A stretch of DNA of 51,480 nt from assembly GCA_024711025.1 (NCBI GenBank), contig JANJTP010000053.1, forward strand, positions 1 through 51,480, read 5' to 3'. Origin of the DNA: Solirubrobacteraceae bacterium (lineage in GTDB: Bacteria > Actinomycetota > Thermoleophilia > Solirubrobacterales > Solirubrobacteraceae). Position 1 is the stretch's first letter; every line of letters begins with the position of its first letter. The position numbers and the translations under genes were made by a program. Below the pieces are notes generated by a model. The model searched no databases. It had not been told where the DNA came from and saw only the letters and a program-made list of their open reading frames with translations. This document shows, one piece after another, positions 7,783 to 16,126 of this stretch.

Positions 7783-8988
7783 TCAGGTTCCTTCGAGGAC
7801 GAGCACGGCGTTGTGCCCCCCGAAGCCGAACGAGTTGGAGATCCCCCGCGGGGGCCGACCGTCCGGGACCACGAACGGACGCGCCGAGCCCGGCACGTAG
7901 TCGAGGTCCAGCTCCGGATCGGGCTCCTCGAGGCCGATCGTCGGGGGAGCGATCCGATCTCGAAGCGCGAGCGTCAGCGCGATCGCCTCGACGGCTCCCG
8001 CAGCACCGAGGAGGTGCCCGACCGCCGACTTGGTCGACGAGGTCGGGATCTGAGCCGCCCGCTCGCCGAGCGCGCGCTTGAGGGCGAGCGTCTCCGAGCG
8101 GTCGTTGAGCGGCGTGGACGTGCCGTGCGCGTTGACGTAGTCGATGTCGTCTGGCGTCATCCCGGCGTCGGCCAGCGCCGCCTCGATCGCGCGCGCCGCG
8201 CCGTCGCCGTCCTCGTCGGGCGCGGTCAGGTGGAACGCGTCGCAGGTCGCGCCGAAGCCGGCGACCCGCGCCAGGGCGCGCGCACCTCGCGCCTGCGCGC
8301 TCTCGGCGGCCTCGATCACGAGGACCCCGGCGCCCTCTCCCATCACGAACCCGTCGCGCCGTGCGTCGAAGGGACGCGAGATGCCGAGCTCGGACGTGGC
8401 ACCGAGCGTGCGGAACGCCGCACGCGCGAGACCCGTCAGAGCCGCCTCGGTACCGCCGGCCACGACCACGTCGGCGTCCCCGACCTGGACGGCGCGGATG
8501 GCCGCCCCGATCGCGTGGGCCCCCGCGGCGCAAGCCGAGACGACGCCGAAGCAGGGCCCCCGAAGGTCGTGGCGCAGCGCGACCGCCGCCGCGCCGGCGT
8601 TGCCCATCAGCAGCGGCACCGCCAGCGCCGAGACCGCCTGCGGGCCGCTCTCGAACATCGCCATGTGGTTCGTCTCGAGCGTCTGCATCCCGCCGATGCC
8701 CGTGCCGACGATGCAGCCGATCCGCGTCGCCTCGACCGGCCGACCGGCGCCGGGCGCCAGCCCGGCCTCGGCGAGCGCCTCGTCGGACGCCACCACGGCG
8801 AGCTGGGTGAAGCGGTCGGCGCGACGCGCCTCCTTGCGGCTGAGATGCTCGAGCGGATCGAAGTCGGCGCACGGCGCTTCGCCGTCCCGCACGCCGCAGG
8901 CACCCGCTGTCCAGCGCTCGTGGAGCGTGCGCGCGCCCACGCCCAGCGGCGTGACCGCACCTACCCCGGTGACGACGACCTCACGCAC
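7783..8988 (-). CDS. fabF: 3-oxoacyl-[acyl-carrier-protein] synthase II
   Basis: This 401-residue decarboxylating Claisen condensing enzyme extends acyl-ACP with malonyl-ACP. It has the nucleophile Cys153 in SACAAGAHAIG, the two active-site His residues (His288 in NAHGTSTPLND and His325 in KSAVGHLLGAAG), and Lys320. The protein begins REVVVTGVGAVTPLG, which fixes the GTG start at 8988. Length matches the family. The gene follows acpP after 9 bases and sits in the long minus-strand operon. A polyketide ketosynthase role is unlikely, given its full set of fatty-acid partners. Confidence 0.93.
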   Translation of the reverse strand: MREVVVTGVGAVTPLGVGARTLHERWTAGACGVRDGEAPCADFDPLEHLSRKEARRADRFTQLAVVASDEALAEAGLAPGAGRPVEATRIGCIVGTGIGGMQTLETNHMAMFESGPQAVSALAVPLLMGNAGAAAVALRHDLRGPCFGVVSACAAGAHAIGAAIRAVQVGDADVVVAGGTEAALTGLARAAFRTLGATSELGISRPFDARRDGFVMGEGAGVLVIEAAESAQARGARALARVAGFGATCDAFHLTAPDEDGDGAARAIEAALADAGMTPDDIDYVNAHGTSTPLNDRSETLALKRALGERAAQIPTSSTKSAVGHLLGAAGAVEAIALTLALRDRIAPPTIGLEEPDPELDLDYVPGSARPFVVPDGRPPRGISNSFGFGGHNAVLVLEGT

Positions 8989-8997
8989 GTCGATGGC

Positions 8998-9240
8998 TTA
9001 GATGCGCTCGACGATCATGCTCACGGCGTCGCCGACGCTCGCGATCTGCTTCATGTCGTCGCCCTTGAGGACGACTCCGTACTGCTCCTCGACGATCTGC
9101 GAAAGCTCGGCGAGGTCGAGCGAGTCGACGTCGAGCTCCTCGAACGTGGTCTCGAGCGTGACGCCCTCGGTCTCCGCACCGAAGCTCTCCAGCGCGTCGC
9201 GGACGACCTTCTCTACCTGCTCTGCTGTGACCGTGCTCAT
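8998..9240 (-). CDS. acpP: Acyl carrier protein
   Basis: The 80-residue acidic carrier protein has the phosphopantetheine attachment Ser40 in ELDVDSLDLAELSQIVEE. It holds the growing acyl chain for the Fab enzymes encoded on both sides. It is a typical discrete type II ACP in size. ATG 9240 is preceded on the minus strand by a good purine-rich Shine-Dalgarno (AAGGAG at about 9249-9254), consistent with the need for high expression. Confidence 0.95.
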   Translation of the reverse strand: MSTVTAEQVEKVVRDALESFGAETEGVTLETTFEELDVDSLDLAELSQIVEEQYGVVLKGDDMKQIASVGDAVSMIVERI

Positions 9241-9252
9241 GTTCTGCTCCTT

Positions 9253-9996
9253 TCAGGCGGACAGGCCGCCATCGACGTAGAGGGTGGATCCGGTTACGTA
9301 GCCGGCGTCGTCCGACGCCAGGAACCGTACGCAGGCGGCGACCTCCCCGGGAGTGCCGGCACGTCTCGCGGGCACCCCGTCGACCACCTCGTCGGGCAGG
9401 TCGGCGGTGAGCGCGGTGCGTACGAAGCCCGGAGCGACGGCGTTCACCGTGACGCCGCGGCGTGCGACCTCGACGGCGACGGTCTTCGTCATGCCGATCA
9501 GGCCCGCCTTGGCGGCCGCATAGTTCGCCTGCCCGGCGTTGGCCCGCGGCCCGACGACCGACGCGATGTTGACGACGCGCCCGAAGCGCGCGCGGATCAT
9601 CGGGCGCAGCGCATCGCGCACGAGCCGGAAGGCCGCGGTCAGGTTGGTGTCGATCACGCGCTGCCAGCGCTCGTCGTCGAGCGAGACCGCGAGGTCGTCG
9701 TCGCGCACGCCGGCGTTGTTGACGAGCCCGAGAACCGGCCCGCCGAGCGCCTCGCGGGCATCGTCGAGCGCCGCGGAGGCCTGCGCCGGGTCGGTGACGT
9801 CGGCACGCAGCGCCACGGCCCTGCCGCCGGCCGCCTCGATCGCGGCGACGACCTCGGCGGCCTCGCGCTCCCCGGTCCGGAAGGTCAGTGCGACGGACCA
9901 GCCGTCGACCGCGAGGGCATGCGCCGCGGCGGCGCCGATCCCACGCGAGCCGCCGGTGACGAGCGCCACGGCACCGTCGGGACGATCAGCCACCAC
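9253..9996 (-). CDS. fabG: 3-oxoacyl-[acyl-carrier-protein] reductase
   Basis: The 247-residue classical SDR reduces 3-oxoacyl-ACP with NADPH. Visible motifs are the glycine-rich TGGSRGIG, NNAG in LVNNAGVRDD, the Ser/Tyr/Lys set in NIASVVG and NYAAAKAGLIGMTK, and the C-terminal VDGGLSA. The frame can start at GTG 9996 or GTG 9993. Either overlaps the fabH stop by 8-11 bases, so translation is probably coupled. It belongs to the fatty-acid elongation operon. Confidence 0.92.
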   Translation of the reverse strand: MVADRPDGAVALVTGGSRGIGAAAAHALAVDGWSVALTFRTGEREAAEVVAAIEAAGGRAVALRADVTDPAQASAALDDAREALGGPVLGLVNNAGVRDDDLAVSLDDERWQRVIDTNLTAAFRLVRDALRPMIRARFGRVVNIASVVGPRANAGQANYAAAKAGLIGMTKTVAVEVARRGVTVNAVAPGFVRTALTADLPDEVVDGVPARRAGTPGEVAACVRFLASDDAGYVTGSTLYVDGGLSA

Positions 9997-10984
9997 GCCC
10001 CCAGGTCACGACCGCCGAGGCCCACGTGAGCCCCGCGCCGAGCGCGCACAGGAGGACGCGGCTGCCGTCGGTCAGGCGCCCCTCGTCGCGGGCGGCCGCC
10101 AGCGCGAGCGGCACCGACGCCGCCGACGTGTTGCCTGTCCCGGCGATCGAGTTGACGACGCGGTCCATCGACAGCCCGAGCCGCTCGGCGAGCTTGACGA
10201 GGATCCTCGCATTGGCCTGGTGGAAGACGAACACGTCGATGTCGTCGAGCGTCATGCCCGCCGCGTCGCAGGCGTCGGTCGTGGCCTGCGTCATCCGGAC
10301 GATCGCCTGGCGGAAGACCTCGTGGCCGTCCATCGACATCATGCCGGTGTCGCGCGGCGCGACGATCAGGTGACCATAGCTGCCGTCGGCGCCGAGCACG
10401 GCCGGGCCGACGCGGGCTTCGCTGCTGGCCTCCAGCACGACCGCGCCCGCTCCGTCGCCGAAGATCGCCGCCGTGTGGAGGTCGCGCGGGTCCACGTGGC
10501 GCGAGATGATCTCGGCGCCGATCGCCAGCACGCGGCTCGCGCGGCCCGCCTCGATCATCGCCGCGCCGAGCGAGAGGGCACTGACGAATCCGGCGCATGC
10601 GGCGTTCACGTCGAGCGCGCCGGCGAACGTTCCGAGCTCGGCCGCGACGAGCGGCGCACAGCCGGGTGTGATGTGGTCGGCGGTCACCGTGCCCAGGAGG
10701 ATCAGGTCGATGTCGGTCGCGGCGATCCCGGCGTCGTCGAGCGCGCCGCGCGAGGCCTCGGCGGCCAGGAGCGCGAGCTGATCGGTCGGCTCGGCGTGGT
10801 GGCGCTCGCGGATGCCGGTGCGACGGACGATCCAGTCGTCGTCGACCTCGCGCTCGACCCGGCTCGTGGCCTGGGCGTTGTCGACGACCTTCGGCGGCAG
10901 CGCGACGCCCAGGCCGGCGATCGAGGCGCCGGCGCGGACCGATGGGTCGATGAGCTGCGCCTCAGGCGCTGGCAGCGACGACAT
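9986..10984 (-). CDS. fabH: 3-oxoacyl-[acyl-carrier-protein] synthase III
   Basis: The 332-residue KAS III starts fatty-acid synthesis by condensing an acyl-CoA primer with malonyl-ACP. The catalytic triad is complete: Cys130 in NAACAGFVSAL, His255 in VFHQANARIL, and Asn285 in GTGNTSAAS. It has a ~15-residue extension before the usual VAGLGVALP start. The ATG at 10984 overlaps the end of fabD by 23 bases, so the true start could be slightly internal. Primer choice (acetyl or branched acyl) cannot be read from the sequence. Confidence 0.92.
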   Translation of the reverse strand: MSSLPAPEAQLIDPSVRAGASIAGLGVALPPKVVDNAQATSRVEREVDDDWIVRRTGIRERHHAEPTDQLALLAAEASRGALDDAGIAATDIDLILLGTVTADHITPGCAPLVAAELGTFAGALDVNAACAGFVSALSLGAAMIEAGRASRVLAIGAEIISRHVDPRDLHTAAIFGDGAGAVVLEASSEARVGPAVLGADGSYGHLIVAPRDTGMMSMDGHEVFRQAIVRMTQATTDACDAAGMTLDDIDVFVFHQANARILVKLAERLGLSMDRVVNSIAGTGNTSAASVPLALAAARDEGRLTDGSRVLLCALGAGLTWASAVVTWGRGG

Positions 10985-11810
10985 CTCGTGCTCCCTCCAG
11001 GTTGCGGTTTACAAGGCGGGCGAGCACCTCGCCGGGCCCCAGGTCCACGAAGCGCTCGATCCCGTCCGCGGCGAGCGCCAGCATGACCTCGCGCCAGCGG
11101 ACCGGCGAGACGATAGCCGTGGCGAGCTCGCGAGCGGGCTCGACGAACGGCGCGGCCGTCAGCGACGAGTACACGGGCGCCGCCGGCTCGTGCCACGTGA
11201 CCTGCGCGAGCTCGTCGGCGAAGGCGATCCGAGCGGTCTCCATCGAAGGCGAGTGGAAGGCCCCGGCGACGTCGAGCTCCATCGCGCGAAGCCCCAGCTC
11301 GCGGGCGCCGCGGCGCGCCGTCTCGATCCCGGCTCGCGGGCCGGCGAGCACCACCTGGCCGGGCGCGTTGTCGTTCGCCACAGTCAGGTCGTGGTCCGCG
11401 GCAAGCCGCTCCGCGTCCGCGAGGCCGCCCTTGAGCACGGCGAGCATCGCACCGTCGCCGGCACGCTCGGCGGCCTGCGCCATCAGCTCGCCGCGCACGA
11501 CCGCCAGCCGCACGGCGTCCTCGTGCGCCAGCGCGCCGGACGCGGCCAGCGCGCTGAGCTCACCGAGCGAGTGCCCCGCGAACGCGGCGACCTCGGACGG
11601 CTCCGGGTCCTGCCCGCTCCACGCGGCGAGGCTGGCGAGGACGATCGCCGGCTGGGCGAAGCGGGTGCTCTCGCTGCAGCGCGGGAAGGGGTCCTCGCCG
11701 AGCAGGCCGATCGCGAGATCGAACAGGCCCGGCACGGCCTTACGTGCCAATGGAGCGGAGTCGGGCGTCTGGGAGCCCTGCCCCGGGAATAGGAAAGCTG
11801 TGCGCGACAC
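10962..11810 (-). CDS. fabD: Malonyl-CoA:ACP transacylase
   Basis: The 282-residue enzyme moves malonyl from CoA to ACP. It begins SRTAFLFPGQGSQ, the family's N-terminal signature. It has the nucleophile motif AGHSLGE and the catalytic His in DVAGAFHSPSM, plus the late SSLTAAPFVEPARELA region. GTG 11810 was chosen because the signature begins there. The open frame continues upstream to 11927 through unconserved Pro/Arg-rich residues. The first Fab gene of the operon, it follows the response regulator on the same strand by 113 bases. Confidence 0.92.
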   Translation of the reverse strand: MSRTAFLFPGQGSQTPDSAPLARKAVPGLFDLAIGLLGEDPFPRCSESTRFAQPAIVLASLAAWSGQDPEPSEVAAFAGHSLGELSALAASGALAHEDAVRLAVVRGELMAQAAERAGDGAMLAVLKGGLADAERLAADHDLTVANDNAPGQVVLAGPRAGIETARRGARELGLRAMELDVAGAFHSPSMETARIAFADELAQVTWHEPAAPVYSSLTAAPFVEPARELATAIVSPVRWREVMLALAADGIERFVDLGPGEVLARLVNRNLEGARDVVAASA

Positions 11811-11923
11811 GTGGTGGAGCCTCGCCGAGCGATCGGACGAAGGCGAGGCGGCCCGTCTGTCGACCCCCCCGTTCGGGGGTGTCGGCGAGGTCTCTCCGGG
11901 GGTTCGGGCGTGGGCCACACCGG

Positions 11924-12544
11924 TCACGCGAGCAGCCCGAGCTGCTGGGCGCGGCGCACCGCCTCGGCACGGTTGCGGACGTCGAGCTTGCGGTACAGCG
12001 CGCTCGTGTGCTCCTTGACGGTGTGCGGGGAGAGGAACAGCGAGCCCGCGATCTCGCGGTTGGTCGCCCCCGAGGCGATCAGATCGAGCACCTCCCGCTC
12101 GCGGCCCGACAGCGCCGGGCCCGACGGCTCGGGCTGTGGCGGGAAGACCGTCATCCCGTGGCCGACCATCCGCACCGCGTCCGCCACCTCCTTGGCGGGC
12201 CAGTCCTTGAGCACGAAGCCGGCTGCGCCCGCGGCGCGCGCGGCGGTCGGCGAGATGCGTCCCGCACCGGAGATCAGCAGCACCCGCGGCGCGGGTGCGA
12301 GGGCGCCGAGGCGCTCGGAGATCTCCGCGCCGGACTCCTCCCCCACGAAGAGGTCGACGAGCGCGACGTGCGGCTCGTAGCGCGTCGCCAGCGCCAGCGC
12401 CTCCCCGCCGGTGCGGGCGCTCAGCGTCCGCTCGACCCAGGGGAGCTGCCCCAGCATCAGGCGAAAGCCCCAGTGCACGACGTCGTGGTCGTCGACGACG
12501 AGCACGCGCAGGCGCCGTCGTGAGGCCGTCGACGACTCACGCAT
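11924..12544 (-). CDS. NarL/LuxR-family response regulator
   Basis: The 206-residue protein has a receiver domain with VVDDHDVV, phospho-acceptor Asp in VALVDLFVGEES, and switch Lys in FVLKDWPAKEV. The C-terminal LuxR helix-turn-helix is visible as LSGREREVLDLIASGATNREI and SPHTVKEHTSALYRKLDV. It overlaps the kinase gene by 8 bases, so the two form a pair. It lies directly upstream of fabD on the same strand, which suggests, but does not prove, control of the fatty-acid genes. Confidence 0.9.
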   Translation of the reverse strand: MRESSTASRRRLRVLVVDDHDVVHWGFRLMLGQLPWVERTLSARTGGEALALATRYEPHVALVDLFVGEESGAEISERLGALAPAPRVLLISGAGRISPTAARAAGAAGFVLKDWPAKEVADAVRMVGHGMTVFPPQPEPSGPALSGREREVLDLIASGATNREIAGSLFLSPHTVKEHTSALYRKLDVRNRAEAVRRAQQLGLLA

Positions 12545-13712
12545 CAGGCACCGTGAGCCGCACCTGCCACGAGGCGTCGCCCTGCGGCCCGAACTCCAGC
12601 ACCCCGCCGTGATGGAGCGCCTCGAGCGCCGCCAGCCTCAGTCCCATCCCGGAGCGCCGCTGCCTGCCGGAGACGCCGTCGTTGACGACGTCCAGCACGA
12701 ACGTCCCCCCACCGCGCTCGATCCGCACCGCCACCTCGCTCGGCTTGGCGTGCTTGCCGGCGTTGCGCACGGCCTCGATCAGCACCGACTGGGCAAGCGC
12801 CTCGAGGTGGCGGGGGACGTCCGAGGGGTCGCCGACCTCGAGATGCACGCCGAGCCCGGCATGCTCGCGCTCGAGCCGCCGCAGCTCCTCGGCGAGCGTC
12901 GACTGCGTCGGTCGCGACTCGCGCCCGAGCGGTCGCTGGACGGCCTCGCGCAGCTCCTGCAGCGCACCCTGCAGCTCGTCCGCGCAGCGCGCCCGCGTCT
13001 GCGCGTCGAGCGGTCCGCCGCCGGACAGCGCCAGCGAGACCCCGAACAGCCGCTGGACGACGCCGTCGTGGATCTCGCGGGCGAGATCGATCCGCCGCTC
13101 GAGCTCACGCGAGCGCAGCGCCTGGCTCGTCGCGATCCGGGCGCTGGCGGCGAGCGCCGCGGTCTTGCCGAGCGACCAGAGCAGGTGGCGCTCGGCGGCC
13201 GACACCGGCGGGGCGTCGGGCAGGCGGTCGCCGAGCAGGACGCCGATCCAGCGCCCGCCGGCGACCATCGGCACGACGGTCATCCGCCGATCTCCGACGA
13301 GGTGGCCGTAGCGCTCGGGAACGTCGGGGTGATCGTCGGACACGACGACCTCGTCGCGCTCGAGCGCGACGCGCGTGGCGGGCACCAGCTCGACGCTGAG
13401 GAAGTCGTCTCCGAAGATCTCGATGTCGATGCCGTGAGCCCCGGCGGCGCGCACCTGACGGCGTCCCTCGTCCCAGCGGAAGATCACCGCGCGGCGCATC
13501 GACGTCAGGCGGCAGACCGCCTCGCAGAGACGGTCGTAGAACGTGTCCGGCGAGCTGGGACGGTCGCCGGAGAGGCCCGCGAGGAGGTCGGCGATCGTGT
13601 CGAGGGCGCGGACGAGGTCCGGGGGGCCCTCGGCGAGGATCAGGGCAGCGGCGCCACCGTCAGGCGCAGCGCCTGGTCCTGGCTCAACTCCACCCGTCGT
13701 CTGTTCCGGCAT
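12537..13712 (-). CDS. GAF-domain sensor histidine kinase
   Basis: The 391-residue cytoplasmic kinase has a GAF-like sensor (about residues 55-200), then a HisKA_3 helix with the phospho-acceptor His in LAREIHDGVVQRLFG. The HATPase domain shows N-box Asn in EAVRNAGKHA, DVVNDGVSG, and GMGLRLAALEALHHGG. No transmembrane segment is seen. ATG 13712 is one of several starts (also ATG 13727 and GTG 13736). All lie inside the end of the zinc-ribbon gene, where the kinase N-terminus is Gly/Pro-rich. It is translationally coupled to the regulator that follows (8-base overlap). Confidence 0.87.
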   Translation of the reverse strand: MPEQTTGGVEPGPGAAPDGGAAALILAEGPPDLVRALDTIADLLAGLSGDRPSSPDTFYDRLCEAVCRLTSMRRAVIFRWDEGRRQVRAAGAHGIDIEIFGDDFLSVELVPATRVALERDEVVVSDDHPDVPERYGHLVGDRRMTVVPMVAGGRWIGVLLGDRLPDAPPVSAAERHLLWSLGKTAALAASARIATSQALRSRELERRIDLAREIHDGVVQRLFGVSLALSGGGPLDAQTRARCADELQGALQELREAVQRPLGRESRPTQSTLAEELRRLEREHAGLGVHLEVGDPSDVPRHLEALAQSVLIEAVRNAGKHAKPSEVAVRIERGGGTFVLDVVNDGVSGRQRRSGMGLRLAALEALHHGGVLEFGPQGDASWQVRLTVPDA

Positions 13713-13855
13713 TCCACGCACCAGCATTCCACCCACCAGTCATCGCCGTCGCGGCGTAGGTCGACCGCGCCTGGCCCGTGGAGGCAGACCGGGCACGCCA
13801 GCGAGGCGCGCACCAGCACGTCCGGATCGTCGGCGAGGAACGTCGCGACCTCCAT
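13640..13855 (-). CDS. Small zinc-ribbon-like protein
   Basis: The 71-residue protein has two Cys pairs, CPVC (about residues 21-24) and CWCVEC (about 44-49), separated by a short DDWWVECWC strand. This arrangement is typical of a small zinc ribbon. The rest is acidic with no membrane segment. Its last 73 bases overlap the start of the histidine kinase in another frame. The Cys spacing and natural composition favour a real gene over a shadow. Function is unknown; it may be part of the two-component module it precedes. Confidence 0.6.
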   Translation of the reverse strand: MEVATFLADDPDVLVRASLACPVCLHGPGAVDLRRDGDDWWVECWCVECRNRRRVELSQDQALRLTVAPLP

Positions 13856-13948
13856 CGCGGCTCTGACGCTACGACGAGCGCGGGCGGCGGTCGTTCGTCG
13901 GGACGTGACGACCCCCCGATCGTCGGGAGCGCGGCGGCGTCGCGCGAG

Positions 13949-14167
13949 TCAGCCCGCGCCGAGCGCAACCCGATCGCCGAGCTCGCCGCGCAGCGCCTGC
14001 AAATCGACCGCGGCGCTGGCCGCGGAAGCGAGGTCGTGGAACGTCGCGTAGTCGTTCATCCACGCCTCGTGGCGACTCATCGCCCGGTACAGCAGCCGGT
14101 AGCAGTCGGATGTCGGCCGGTCGACGACACGGGGCTCACCGCCGTCGAGATCGAGGAACAGGGGCAT
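13949..14167 (-). CDS. Small hypothetical protein
   Basis: I do not recognise this 72-residue protein. It begins PLFLDLDGGEPRVVD and contains two short helical stretches (SDCYRLLYRAMSRHEAWM and DYATFHDLASAASAAV). ATG 14167 was chosen because the frame upstream turns into Arg/Pro-rich sequence overlapping the operator region. It is divergent from the gntR gene across the inverted repeat at 14237-14264, so both may respond to that regulator. Confidence 0.5.
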   Translation of the reverse strand: MPLFLDLDGGEPRVVDRPTSDCYRLLYRAMSRHEAWMNDYATFHDLASAASAAVDLQALRGELGDRVALGAG

Positions 14168-14200
14168 CGTGGTCGTCTCCGGGGGTCGTCGGCGGCGTTC

Positions 14201-14210
14201 GGGGGGGGGG
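14201..14210. repeat. Homopolymer run of ten G
   Basis: Ten consecutive G residues lie between the divergent small gene (start 14167) and the gntR operator. Such a run can vary in length by slippage and could shift promoter spacing. It may also be a sequencing weak point. Confidence 0.7.
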
Positions 14211-14236
14211 TCAGGGCCGTCGATCAGGGGGAAATA

Positions 14237-14264
14237 CTTGCATACAAGCATCCATGTATGCAAG
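14237..14264. promoter_or_regulatory. Perfect 10-base inverted repeat, likely GntR operator
   Basis: CTTGCATACA (14237-14246) is followed after 8 bases by its exact reverse complement TGTATGCAAG (14255-14264). The AT-rich half-sites stand out in GC-rich DNA. They end 10 bases before the GTG start of the gntR gene, as expected for autoregulation by an FCD-type GntR dimer. The position also allows control of the divergent small gene. Confidence 0.75.
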
Positions 14265-14273
14265 ATTGAGGTT

Positions 14274-14975
14274 GTGAGCACCGCTCCGTACATCGTCCCG
14301 ATCCGCCGGCGCGCCGGCGCCTCCACCCGCATGCAGGTCTACGTCGCCCTGAGCGAGGCGATCGTACGCTCTGAGCTCGAGCCGGGCCGCCAGCTGTCCG
14401 AGAACGAGCTCGCCTCGCAGCTCGGTGTGAGCCGGACCCCCGTCCGCGAGGCGCTCGCTCGCCTGCGCGAAGACCGACTGGTCGAGGTCGTCCCGCAGAT
14501 CGGCACGTTCGTCTCGCGGATCAGCGACGAGGCCGTCGGCGACGCGCAGTTCATCCGCGAGGCGCTCGAGTGCGCCGCCGTCCGCCGTGCCGCCGAGCTC
14601 GCGACCGAGGACGACGTGCGGATCCTCGAGGAGAATCTCGAAGCCCAGCAACGCGCAGTCGACGCGGTCGACGACGAGGCGATCAACGCGCTCGACAACG
14701 CCTTCCACCAGACCCTCTGCGAGCTGAGCCGCCACCCGATGGTGTGGGCGATCAGCCAGCGCGCGAAGGGCCACCTGAACCGAGTGCGGCGCCTCAGCCT
14801 GCTGCGCCCGGAATACCTCGGGGGGATGCTCGACGAGCACCGCTCGATCCTCACCGCCGTCGAACGTCACGACCCCGACGCCGCCGAGCTCGCCCTGCGC
14901 TACCACTTGCGGATGGTGCTCAGCGAGCTGCCGGCGATCCGCGCGACCCACCCCGACTACTTCGAGGAGGCATGA
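14274..14975 (+). CDS. GntR-family transcriptional regulator (FCD subfamily)
   Basis: The 233-residue protein has an N-terminal winged helix-turn-helix (LSENELASQLGVSRTPVREA, about residues 42-61) and a C-terminal all-helical FCD ligand domain with the expected His residues (FHQTLCELSRHP, ALRYHLRMV). This subfamily senses carboxylic-acid metabolites. The GTG 14274 start follows GAGG closely; ATG 14331 is an alternative. Its stop overlaps the start of the E1 alpha gene (ATGA), so it is co-transcribed with the pyruvate dehydrogenase-type genes and probably regulates them. Confidence 0.88.
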   Translation: MSTAPYIVPIRRRAGASTRMQVYVALSEAIVRSELEPGRQLSENELASQLGVSRTPVREALARLREDRLVEVVPQIGTFVSRISDEAVGDAQFIREALECAAVRRAAELATEDDVRILEENLEAQQRAVDAVDDEAINALDNAFHQTLCELSRHPMVWAISQRAKGHLNRVRRLSLLRPEYLGGMLDEHRSILTAVERHDPDAAELALRYHLRMVLSELPAIRATHPDYFEEA

Positions 14976-16126
14976 TGCCCCGCTCCGACTCCGCCGCCCC
15001 GACCGCCGACCGTCGGGCCCTTGCCGACTCCTCCGACGAGCCGGGCCCGGTAGCCGGCGCCGGCGGCGCCCCCGCCAAGGGCGCGGCCGGCGGCGCTGCG
15101 ACGATCGAACGCTACGAGCGGATGGTTCTGATCCGCGAGCTCGAGACGGAGTCCGAGCGCCAGTACAAGGCGGCCAGGATCGGCGGCTACTGCCACCTCT
15201 CCTCCGGGCAGGAGGCGATCACCGTCGCCGCCGCCGAGGCACTGCGCTCCGACGACCTGCTCGTCACCGGGTACCGCTCGCACGGCTTCGCGCTCGCGCG
15301 CGGAGTGCCGCCCGAGGCCGTGATGGCCGAGCTGTTCGGCCGCCGCAGCGGCTGCGCCCGCGGCCGCGGCGGCTCGATGCATCTGCTCGACGTCGAGCGT
15401 GGCTACTACGGCGGCTGGGGCATCGTCGCCGGACAGCTCCCGATCGCGACCGGCCTCGCGCTCGGCCTCGTCCGCCAGGGCCGCCCGGACGCGGTGCTCT
15501 GCGAGCTGGGCGACGGCGCCGTGAACATGGGCGCCTGGCACGAGGCGCTCAACCTGGCCGCGCTCTGGGACCTCCCGGTCGTCTTCCTCGTGATCAACAA
15601 CGGCTACGGAATGGGAACCAGCGTGGAGCGCGCCTCGGCGGAGCCGGAGCTGTGGCGTCGCGCGAGCGCGTTCCGCATGCACGGCGAGCGCGTCGACGGC
15701 GACGAGCTCGGCGCCAGCCTCGAAGCCTGCGAGCGGCTGCTGGAGCGGGCGCGCTCCGAGCGTCTGCCCGCGGTCCTCGAGGCGGTGACCTACCGCTATC
15801 GCGGCCACTCGGTCGCGGACGCCGGCCTCGCCTACCGCACCAAGGACGAGGTCGCCACACGGCGCGAGCGCGATCCGATCGCTCGTGTGCGCAGGGAGCT
15901 GCTCGCCGGCGGCCTCGCCGAGGCCCAGCTCGATGCGGCCGACGAGCGGGCGCGCGCCGTCGTCGAGGCCGCCTGCGCCTTCGCGGAGGCCGATCCAGAA
16001 CCCGACGTGACGGAGCTGGCGGCGGGCATGCATGCCCCCGGCAGCGCGCAGCAGTTCGCGCGGATGCTCCCGGGCAGCCCCCTCGACGAGCGCGAGCTCG
16101 TATTCGCCGGAGGTCTCGGATCATGA
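14972..16126 (+). CDS. pdhA: Pyruvate dehydrogenase-type E1 alpha subunit
   Basis: The 384-residue thiamine-diphosphate subunit of a 2-oxoacid dehydrogenase decarboxylates the substrate together with the beta subunit. It has the TPP-binding motif GDGAVNMGAWHEALNLA ending in VINN, and the region YRSHGFALARG with SMHLLD just after. A ~40-residue Ala/Pro/Gly-rich N-terminal tail precedes the domain. Start ATG 14972 overlaps the gntR stop, and its own stop overlaps the beta gene (ATGA). Acetoin dehydrogenase E1 is a close alternative, because substrate choice is not readable. Confidence 0.87.
   Translation: MMPRSDSAAPTADRRALADSSDEPGPVAGAGGAPAKGAAGGAATIERYERMVLIRELETESERQYKAARIGGYCHLSSGQEAITVAAAEALRSDDLLVTGYRSHGFALARGVPPEAVMAELFGRRSGCARGRGGSMHLLDVERGYYGGWGIVAGQLPIATGLALGLVRQGRPDAVLCELGDGAVNMGAWHEALNLAALWDLPVVFLVINNGYGMGTSVERASAEPELWRRASAFRMHGERVDGDELGASLEACERLLERARSERLPAVLEAVTYRYRGHSVADAGLAYRTKDEVATRRERDPIARVRRELLAGGLAEAQLDAADERARAVVEAACAFAEADPEPDVTELAAGMHAPGSAQQFARMLPGSPLDERELVFAGGLGS

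Noticed and set aside
7168-10029. A 953-codon open frame on the plus strand opposite the fab genes
   Set aside because: It is antisense to fabG, acpP, fabF and the carboxyltransferase, which have full catalytic motifs. The frame is an artefact of high GC.
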